DNA of 64,000 bases from assembly GCA_027943335.1 (NCBI GenBank), contig BSBK01000760.1, positions 2,710,001-2,774,000 of the forward strand, read 5' to 3'. The DNA comes from Chamaecyparis obtusa (taxonomy: Eukaryota > Streptophyta > Pinopsida > Cupressales > Cupressaceae). The notes beneath the pieces are model-generated. The model saw only the letters and a program-made list of their open reading frames with translations. It was not told the DNA's origin and did not search any database. A program made the position numbers and the translations under genes. Below, one piece after another: positions 56,820 through 64,000 of the stretch; the first letter of the stretch is position 1; every line of letters starts with the position of its first letter.

Positions 56820-59800
56820 TTAGTGCTTACTCACCAGATTCAGAATATCTTGGAAGGTGTCTTCCAAATTCTTCAAAGATACCTTCATCTCAGTGGGTAC
56901 AAAATTTGTCATTGACCCTTCTATCTTCTCCATCTCTGTAAGATGTGCTCCAAGAATTGAAAGCTTAGGAGTGATTAGACTCTTCAGCAAACCAAATATT
57001 TCCACTACTCTCCCTTTATTTGTATTAAATACACTTATCTTATCCAAAATTTTGGATGTCTTCTTGTCCATTTCCACCACAGTTTGTGAGGTTTCACAAC
57101 TATCCATTAAGATGTCTAGTGTAGCCCTATCCTTGGCTATGATATCTTCAATATTCTTAACATGTCTACTAGGATTTATTTAGTAGTTGTATACATTTCT
57201 TCCATGTGCCACACAACTTTTAGCTTTGAGTGTAGTTGATTTTAGAATGCCCAAGTCCCATGAGATGGACTAACAAACTTCCTTCAACTTCTTTTCTAGG
57301 AATCTCTTTTCAGCCTTGTCCTCTGTGATCTTTAACAATGACTCAAAGTGATTGTCAAATTTGTCTAATGCAAATTTCAAGTTCTCTACATCATCCTTTC
57401 CTTGAAAAATAAGAGGTTTAGGGAGTATCTTGTTCACTGTCTCCACTACCCTAGTAATCACCTTTACCTTCTTGTCCCCCCGCCTTTTTTTAAAAAAAAT
57501 TCTGATATTTCCTTTTCCTTAGAAAATGCCATGAAGGATAATCTCATGATTTCATCCTCATCTATGCTTTCCACATCTTCACTCACTGGTTTGGCCATAC
57601 TTTCCAACAATAGAGTGGAGGAGGTATCTAGTTCCAGTTTTAGCTCAACTCTTACCTCTTCTACTTTTTCTACTATTGTCTCTTCTTCCTTCTTTTCTTC
57701 TTGGTGTTTCTCCTTCTCTTGTTCTTCCTCTTCCTTTTTCTTCTTCTTTATGTTCTTCTTCTTTCTATCTTTCTTCTTCTACTATCATCGCACTGCCCAG
57801 ATTGTTTTGAAATGGATCATGTGCATCAAGTGAAGTATCAAGTGATATAGGCATACTAGAAATGAAGAAGTCTGGTTGCTTGTCAACTTCGCTTTCTTTC
57901 TCACTCACTTCAGCTTTCCTAGAGCTTTCTCCCATTCCTAATGGTGTAGGCTTGGTAACCTTGGGAGGTGAGGTCTTCTTAGGCATGTCACACATAAGAA
58001 TTTGGTCCAATTCCTTTGTGTGTCCTCTATAACCTCATCATACTTTCTTTCCATTATCTTCACAAGTTTAGCCTATGTTCTCAGTAGAGGTTTCAACTTT
58101 TTAATGATTCTCTCCCTCTCTTGTATGGAGACTACATGTAACATGTCTTCAATAGATTTATTTCTTATATTCTCATCCTTAGACTGTGCTAACTATTTTC
58201 TTATTTCTAACTTTCTATACAAGTCCCTAGGGATACTTCCTTCTATCTCTAACAAATTTTCCTGAAAACTAATAACTACTCAATTACTGTATCCTCAATT
58301 ACTACTTGATTATCTAAATCATACCTTTCATAGTATATATTTACTATCTTTAGATTTCCATCTCTTATCACTCTCTTTTGTAACATCTAAATATCCGGCT
58401 TCCATAGATCTTGTGGCCTCTTTTGTACCTCTTTTTCCTCTTTCTTCTCTATCACTTTTTCTTCTTTCTTCTTTCTCTCTACTTCTACCTTTTTTTTATT
58501 AGGGACTCTTGGTTTATTAGATCTTGTAGATCTCCTAGGTGTGCTCACAGGTGCAACCACTTCTGCAATCTTGTCATGTGTAACTGATAAATTAATTATA
58601 TCAGGAATAGGACTTACTGTCTTTTCTTCTTTAGAAGGAGGATGTGCCTCAATTGCCAAGCTAGAGGATCCTTCTGTTATCTTTGTCCTAACTTCTCTCA
58701 GTTGATCATTTGCAATTCCTACCTTCATAGCAATGTCATCAACTATTTTCTCTATCCTTCTCTTCCTTGTTCCCTTGTCCCATTCTTCTCTAACTTTTGC
58801 TGACCTCTCTTGGTAAATTCCCCATCTCTCTTCAAATGTATCTATCTCAGCTACTAGTACATGTTTAAATTTCATTATTAGTACCTTATAATTGACCTCA
58901 TACCCCATAGGATACCACCATTTCTTTCTAGGTTCAACTACCTCAAAGCATACATAGTCAGTTTCAACCATGAAAAAAATTGTGTCTTTGTATTTCTCAA
59001 CTATCTCCTCAGGTATCCTGTACCTCTCCTTCATTTTCCTTTGAAGAATTTTAGTCATTGCAAATAGTTCACCATCTACCCAATTTTTATGTTGCCTTTG
59101 GTATCTTTCTGAGATTTGAATACCACTAGGTACATTTTCCTTTCATGCTCTAGGGTGCATTCCAGGAAAATTGTGTACAATGTGGATGTACATGTGAACC
59201 AAAAGTGATCCAAACCTAAATGCCTTTGACTTCTCTTTCTTGATAATATTTACATTTTTCAAGAACTATTGTGCTATGATCTCGCAAAGGTTATATTTTG
59301 TGTTTTCCTTCACCATTCTGTATCCCATCATTATTACTCTCATTGACATAGAATTAGGTCTTCTACTGTAGAACAAATTGTAACCTAGTAGCATTGCTAC
59401 CAATATCACATCTTGCTAAAAGATGTCATTCACTGCCATTGCTCTCTTATCCCACTTAGAATGTGTCAAGTTTTCTACTTGTGTTTTGATATTTTTCTCT
59501 ACTACTGGAAGGGCTCTAGTATTATCCAATCTAGTTATCTCATGAATGAATTGGCTACATATCTTAATAGGCTACTCTCCAATGAAAATGAATTGGTCAT
59601 GGATTCTTTTAGGATGATCTTGAACCATTTGGTTTCGTAGAACTCATTTAGGAGGGTTAACTTGATAATAGATTGGTCTTCCAAGTGTTTGAACTCCTCT
59701 TTCATCTTTCCATCAGATTCTATCATTTCATCTATCTCTCTATAGATATCTACATCCCCAATGGTCTCATACTTACAATGAATATAAGCCCTAATGTCTT

Positions 59801-60330
59801 CAACATGTAACACACCATAAGGGGTTTGCAAAAATGCTCCCTCTGGATCATCCTCACAAGACTTAAAAGAGTGCTTCTTGAACTTATACCTCAGTATATC
59901 AACAACATCAAATATTATAGGTGCATCCATATATTCTTGAAGAGTATAAATTATAAATACCTTTAATATGCTATAATCTGAAACTTTTTCTTCAAGCGAT
60001 CATGCGATGTATTTTCTAGATGGATGAAGTGCTTCTCAACTCTGTTCTCCTTGGTCATTGCTAATCAAATGGTGTAGAAGTGATATGCTTCAAGGTGTTT
60101 TATCCATTGCAAGGTGAGTAAATGCATTAATCATAGGTAGTTCAACTTCACATTCTTTCCAGTCAACACAAATCCCATGAACATAGAATACGAATCTCCA
60201 AGTGCTATGATCACAAATATAAACTCCATAGCCTCTGTACACACCATATCTAAGCTCGCATGAGCTTATTCTACATAATCGGGAGCTGGCTATATTTTGG
60301 TGTCTTCATCCAATGCTCCCCCTAAGGCCA
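56820..60330 (-). pseudogene. Long unrecognised ORF of the Copia-type element
   Basis: Several open segments join through single frameshifts and stops into roughly 1,100 codons. The pieces are 59535-59930, about 59060-59550 in the next frame, 58387-59058, then about 56820-58010. The middle has a hydrophobic, probably globular region (VAMLLGYNLFYSRR, RFGSLLVHMYIHIVHNFPG, WWYPMGYEVNYKVL). Its C-terminal half is Lys/Glu-rich and low-complexity (about 57600-58470). Order and composition resemble loosely described plant transposon proteins with a globular core and a charged tail, but I recognise no family and see no catalytic motif. It lies directly downstream of gag. It might be a captured host coding sequence or a lineage-specific extra ORF. 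Confidence 0.55.
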
Positions 60331-60339
60331 TGTGGCCTT

Positions 60340-61041
60340 CTAGGTCAATGTAGCAATGTAATCATCATGCCAAAACATAGTAGCATTTAATGTGTCTCCC
60401 TCAACCAATGCCTTATTGAACTCTTTTATCTTCCATATCTTCTCATCCTCTTCATTTTTTGATTTCTTGAAATGATTCTTGGACTCATCTATATACTCAT
60501 TAAGAATTTTACCACTGTCACCAATATTCTTCCTTATAACCACAGGTGGTGGTCCTCTTCTATTTTTCAATCCATTATACCTATAAAATTTTTCCATGTG
60601 TCCTAAGTTTTTGCATTTGAAACATGTAGGTGGTATTCTATTTTGATTATCCTGCAACTTACAATACCTTGCAGTATGCCCAAAGTTATTTCATTTGTGG
60701 TAAGTGATCTTCATTGTTGATTCTTCTCTAATGTAATCTTTTTTATATCTAGATTGATCACACTTTCTACATTCTTCTTTCTTATGTCCATATGCATAAC
60801 AATATGACAATAACCAGAAAAGGGTTTGAAAGAACTGTTACCTCTGCAATCTCTTTTCATGTGTCCCAGTTTGTTGCATCAAAAGCATCTACCTCTGAAA
60901 GGTCTGATATGATCTCTAGTTCTGTCAAGAGTAGGTCTTTATTTAGTCTTTTCTTCATGCATTTCTTCATTAGTCTTAGAACATTCTTCTTTATTGAATC
61001 CAACTCCAGTCATGTCTCCTTTAGGTTTCTATTTGAATAGG
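60340..61041 (-). pseudogene. gag fragment with tandem zinc knuckles
   Basis: On the minus strand at least four CX2CX4HX4C units occur in about 300 bases, in shifting frames. First is CF*CNKLGHMKRDC (about 60850-60900), with TGA in place of one residue. Second is CHNCYAYGHKKEEC, readable only after a one-base gap (about 60770-60815). Third is a HK*NNFGHTARYC unit (about 60665-60705), with a Cys lost to a stop. Last is CFKCKNLGHMEKFY (about 60585-60630), its final Cys now Tyr. Upstream gag sequence runs to about 61038, where the next element begins. Tandem knuckles would bind RNA in a gag particle. Confidence 0.65.
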
Positions 61042-62000
61042 TGAAAAATGGAAGCTTAGCAATGTACCTAACATTCAACACTTATTCATTTGAATTGAAA
61101 TTGGAGTTGGCATAGAATGAGTAAATTTGGAAATACTTGAAAATTAATTAGGTCAAGATACATACCTCATTGTGAAATTGATTTGGAAATACCTATTTTC
61201 TGAAGTTTGTATGAGGTTTTAGAAGATTCTACAACCAGATCTGTGATCAGAAAGCCGAGATGGAGACAACCCAAAAAAGTTTTGTCTTTCTGATAGTAGG
61301 TTCAGTTTGCCCCTCATAAAAGGTCAAATACCACATTTTTATTATAAAGCCCAATTCTGATTTTGTTCATAGATCTCAAAAGTTCAGCAAAAAGGGTACT
61401 CAAATCTATCCTTTGATTCCTGAAATAGCGACTATAGATATCTGAAAAAAGGGGGTTTTGGGGGTGGCTATATAGGGTTTTGCCTTAGTTAAACCCCTAT
61501 TTTGGTGGTCTCCACCTCCATGAATAGCTGATTGAAATAGAATGTGTGTGTGTATGTATTGAAAGTGCAATGCCAAGATATAATCCTCTAGATAAAAAAC
61601 CTAGCATGAATGTGTATGAAATAACAATGCATAGATTTGAATGAGATAGAAAAGCATACCAAGCCCCCAAGGATAAAGTACTTCTACCAAACTCACAATC
61701 TGTAATTTTTACCCCATGATTGAATCTTTGAATGCTTGAAAGTTGATGATGGTGGATCAAGGAAGAAAGGATCTCTCTTGCTCCAAATATGTGTTCACAA
61801 AATATGCTTGATGTCCACAATGGCTTGATCTCCTACATCATCCTCTTGCTATCTTACATCTTGACCATTCCTTGCTTGCTTGAAACCTTCTTGCTCAAAA
61901 AAGTTGATGGAGAAATGTGGATAATGGATATTGGATCAATCAGCTTGCTTGAGAGTGCTTGAGCATGAAAACTTGATGTGAAAATGAGAAAGGAAGGCCT

Positions 62001-62010
62001 CCTTTTATAG
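62001..62010 (-). promoter_or_regulatory. TATA box on minus strand in proposed LTR
   Basis: CTATAAAAGG on the minus strand, followed by a region without ATG-rich ORFs, as expected for an LTR promoter. Confidence 0.5.
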
Positions 62011-62206
62011 TGAACTAGGGCACAATCCTCTAGAGGGGCCACCTTGGAGAATTAAATCCCAATTAGGTCCTGAAATTTAGAAAATATACCTAGATTAAAT
62101 GCAATTAGCGTATTTACCATCCTGAAACCCGAAATGGCCAACCCGAAGGTGGGAAAATAAATATCCCGAAAGCCCGATGCCCGAAAATCAAAGATTCTAG
62201 AAATTT

Positions 62207-62335
62207 GAATGAGGGAGGAAAATTGAGGTTGGACCTAACCTAGTTAGGTTCAACCTTGATCCTAAACTAGTCAAGTTCAAGCTTGATCCTGACCTAGTCA
62301 GGATCAACCTCAAATTTGACCCTGTGCCCAGATCC
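62207..62335. repeat. Short degenerate repeats (GACCTAGTCAGGATCAACC type)
   Basis: Words such as AACCTAGTTAGGTTCAACC, AAACTAGTCAAGTTCAAGC and GACCTAGTCAGGATCAACC repeat about every 28 bases. Each has an internal CTAG-centred near-palindrome. A related array lies at 63379-63590. Confidence 0.6.
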
Positions 62336-62638
62336 AATCAGAATCAAGACAAGAGGTCCCGGGGATGCCCAGTGACCTAGAAATGATATCAAATCAGGAC
62401 AGAATGCTAGGGATATATTATAAAATCCTATGATGACTATGATGAAATCCATGAGGACCTATTTATAAGTCCTACCTAGAAAATAGAGCCACAAAAGAGG
62501 GAAATTCAAGAAAATCCATGAGATCCTAACCCTAATTTCACCTAGATGCATCCTAAATGCAAGTCTATTATGATAAATATACTAAAAGAGGGTTCTCAAC
62601 CTATCAAGATGGAAGTGCTTATTTTTTGAGATGATACA

Positions 62639-62655
62639 TTTATCCCCCACTTTAG
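62639..62655 (-). promoter_or_regulatory. Purine-rich tract before proposed 3' LTR
   Basis: On the minus strand AAAGTGGGGGATAAA precedes the LTR start. It is less pure than the tracts of the other elements. Confidence 0.45.
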
Positions 62656-63211
62656 CTTACATATGATACTACATGAATATGCAAGCTAAAGTAAGAAAAC
62701 ATCATAGTAAATAAAAAGGATATAGCTAAGTCCTGGATGTAAAGATCCTTCAGAAAACTATTAGAACCTACAACACACAAGGTTAATGGAAATCCATAAA
62801 TCACCTAAAGCTTACTATATGATAATTTTTGAATTGTATAGAGCCCCTTATGCCCCCCCTGTTTCAGCTTTCTACTTTGGAAGGGTGAAATGGGGTGATA
62901 AGAAAAACTCTATATACTAGAGATGCAGAGTGTTGAAAAGTCCTTTCCTAAACCAATTAGAAGGATTCCTAACCTTCCTAAATTAATACAATGAGTTAGG
63001 TATCTAAATCATGATTCCAACTCCACTGACGGCACTAAAAATAGAGTTACCAAACTCAAGTTATGATGAAAAGAGTGGATGTCTGTCTAAATGCATAAGA
63101 AGAGAAAATCCAAGTTTACCCTAAGGAAACCCTAATAAAACCCTAATTTGAACTTATAAATAAGAAAAAGAGAGAAATACTCACTCATTCTTACCATTCT
63201 CAAATTTGAAA
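62656..63211. other. Spacer between proposed LTR and PMD ORF
   Basis: No gene seen. It has a 10-base inverted repeat, ACTTTAGCTT (62649-62658) and AAGCTAAAGT (62683-62692), beside the purine tract, and a C-run at 62854-62860. The promoter of the PMD ORF may lie here. Confidence 0.5.
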
Positions 63212-63302
63212 TGAGGAAGCAAGATGCCGAGAAGAGAGGAACTTTGAGCGACATGCCTGGAGACTCTGATACAGCCTAGCTACCAGACGACCACTACCTG
63301 AG
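63212..63302 (+). pseudogene. Possible first exon of right-hand PMD ORF
   Basis: ATG 63212 opens a short frame (MRKQDAEKRGTLSDMPGDSD, then TAG) that ends at a strong donor AG|GTGAGT (63301/63303). Joining it to the acceptor at 63641 does not keep the reading frame, so either the exon is non-coding, another acceptor is used, or the copy is damaged. Confidence 0.4.
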
Positions 63303-63641
63303 GTGAGTTTACTGTTATCCTCCTTTGTACTTTCCAAATTCCTATTTTTTATAGGCAAGATTGATTTTTCCCCTTTTAGGTTGACCCTGACCTATTTAGT
63401 TTGACATTGACCCATCTAGGTCAACTTTGACCCATGAAAGTTGACATTGACCAGAGGGTTTTTGTCAGTTTTTGAGATGAAGTTGACCTTGACCCAAAAA
63501 GGTCGACCTTGACCCAGTAAAGTTGACATTGACCTAGTAAGGTCCACATTGACCTAACTAAGGTTGAATTTGACCTTGTTTAGTTAGTTTTTCATATTTG
63601 ATGATACAGATGACTGATATGATGTTTGTTTGTGCTTGCAG
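63303..63641 (+). other. Probable intron of right-hand PMD ORF
   Basis: Begins GTGAGT and ends TTGTGCTTGCAG just before PMD homology starts. The intron is 339 bp and carries the tandem repeat array at 63379-63590. Inferred from splice-site words only. Confidence 0.45.
63379..63590 (+). repeat. Tandem GTTGACATTGACC repeats in PMD intron
   Basis: GTTGACATTGACCTAGTAAG-like units of about 18-22 bases occur roughly nine times with a central gap (about 63448-63480). Variants include GTTGACCTTGACC and GTCGACCTTGACC. Confidence 0.7.
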
Positions 63642-64000
63642 GACCTAGTCTGCTTCCGAGAGCATCCTTTTGGGGAATTGCTAGTGAAAGTCAAGGAGAG
63701 ACTGTCTGAGCTTGATGATGAAGGGATGTAGTTACTCAGGGATGTGGGACTATATTGGGTATTAGTCCTTCCATAGCTCAGACTACACTAAGCCATGTTA
63801 TCAGCTCTGATAGAGAGGTGGGATGAGGATACATGCTCCTTCCATCTTCCCTCTGGCGAGATCACAGTGACCTTAGTGGATGTCTATAGGATCTTGCGGC
63901 TTCCAGTCCGAGGGGAGACCATTAGACCCAAAGCACAACATGGTTTTGAGGAGATCCATGTAGACATAGAGTATTGTACAAGAGTGAATCCACTAATGTT
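63642..64000 (+). pseudogene. Right-hand PMD ORF, main exon (runs off window)
   Basis: One frame from 63642 to the window end reads as plant mobile domain: LSALIERWDEDTCSFHLP, SGEITVTLVDVYRIL, RLPVRGE, with an upstream LSELDDEGM segment. Three stops break it (TAG 63729, TAG 63774, TAA 63789). It aligns with exon 1 of the outer element's antisense ORF (LLTALAETWHSEHNTFHF, PIGEASITWEDVYQIL). Plus-strand orientation is antisense to the element it appears to sit in. A free-standing host PMD gene fragment is the alternative. Confidence 0.75.

Larger units (their letters stand above)
55546..61041 (-). mobile_element. Copia-type element with gag zinc knuckles and unknown ORF, no pol seen (partial)
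   Basis: A minus-strand element with its 3' LTR at 55546-56597 and a polypurine tract. Internal sequence reads, 5' to 3' on the minus strand: zinc-knuckle gag (61041 to about 60340), then a long unrecognised ORF to about 56820. No protease, integrase, reverse transcriptase or RNase H motif is visible between gag and the 3' LTR. That makes it look non-autonomous, or built on an extra ORF. The LTR end (C-run, CTCTCAGTATTAC, then CCTAACA) is of Copia type. Its 5' part and 5' LTR would lie beyond the element that starts at about 61042. Confidence 0.6.
61042..62638 (-). repeat. Proposed 3' LTR of minus-strand Tat-like element
   Basis: On the minus strand it would start TGTATCATC at 62638 after a purine-rich tract, and end in CA at 61042. 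It includes a promoter-like CTATAAAAGG (plus positions 62001-62010) and a short degenerate repeat at 62207-62335. Only one copy is in the window, so the ends are provisional. Confidence 0.45.
61042..64000 (-). mobile_element. Left part of a minus-strand Tat-like element (runs off window)
   Basis: A 3' LTR (61042-62638), a purine-rich tract and then a plus-strand PMD ORF starting at 63212. In a minus-strand element this is the antisense position between pol and the 3' LTR, as in the outer element. Gag homology of the neighbouring Copia-type element stops at the proposed LTR end (TG at 61042). The left TSD would be ATAGG (61037-61041), untestable here. The LTR ends are inferred from the TG/CA, tract and context. 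Confidence 0.5.

Noticed and set aside
57402..57833. Ser/Phe-rich plus-strand open frame of 143 codons
   Set aside because: It is the antisense shadow of the Lys/Glu-rich tail of the minus-strand ORF.
61497..62042. Minus-strand open frames of 107 and 62 codons downstream of a TATA box
   Set aside because: They lie inside the proposed LTR, lack family features and sit where an LTR transcript leader would be.

Overview
This window looks like intergenic nuclear DNA from a large, repeat-rich plant genome, plausibly a conifer or other gymnosperm. The basis is AT-rich DNA, almost complete occupation by nested Ty3/Gypsy (Tat-type and Athila-like) and Ty1/Copia retroelements, long spacers and decayed polyproteins. 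The species cannot be named from the sequence. I see no intact host gene, tRNA, rRNA or CRISPR array.

Layout. Bases 1-1938 are AT-rich flank with a GC-rich hairpin island. An outer Tat-type Gypsy element spans 1939-51753, with two 939-bp LTRs and target-site duplication (TSD) CAAAC. It holds three further insertions: Copia-1 (3251-8174, + strand, internally deleted, no TSD), Copia-2 (20583-27431, - strand, TSD AATAT), and a second Tat-type element (29262-50453, + strand, TSD CTTTT). The second Tat element in turn holds Copia-3 (31097-37973, + strand, TSD AGTAA). Without the insertions the outer element is about 16.8 kb and the second Tat element about 14.3 kb. Right of 51758 come a truncated Athila-like pol fragment (52257-54390, -), a Copia-type element that seems to carry gag zinc knuckles and a long unknown ORF but no pol (55546-61041, -), and the left part of another Tat-like element (about 61042 to beyond 64000, -).

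How the parts work together. Both complete Tat elements read LTR, primer-binding site, long untranslated leader with degenerate palindromic repeats, gag, protease, a G-patch-like segment, reverse transcriptase, RNase H, a second RNase H, integrase, a conserved hairpin motif, spacer, polypurine tract, LTR. The outer element also carries, antisense between pol and the 3' LTR, a spliced plant mobile domain (PMD) ORF that Copia-2 has split in two. Removing Copia-2 and one TSD copy restores one 551-codon frame with a GT-AG intron. That frame has 27 nonsense codons by my reading, none of them TAA, and no frameshift. A second PMD ORF begins at 63212 in the right-hand element, in the same antisense arrangement.

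Most interesting points: the antisense PMD ORFs and their mutation pattern; a post-pol hairpin with GNRA loops and base-pair covariation; palindromic leader repeats shared by the two Tat elements; and the apparently pol-less Copia-type element with a zinc-knuckle array and an unrecognised ORF. All coordinates and counts were read by eye.
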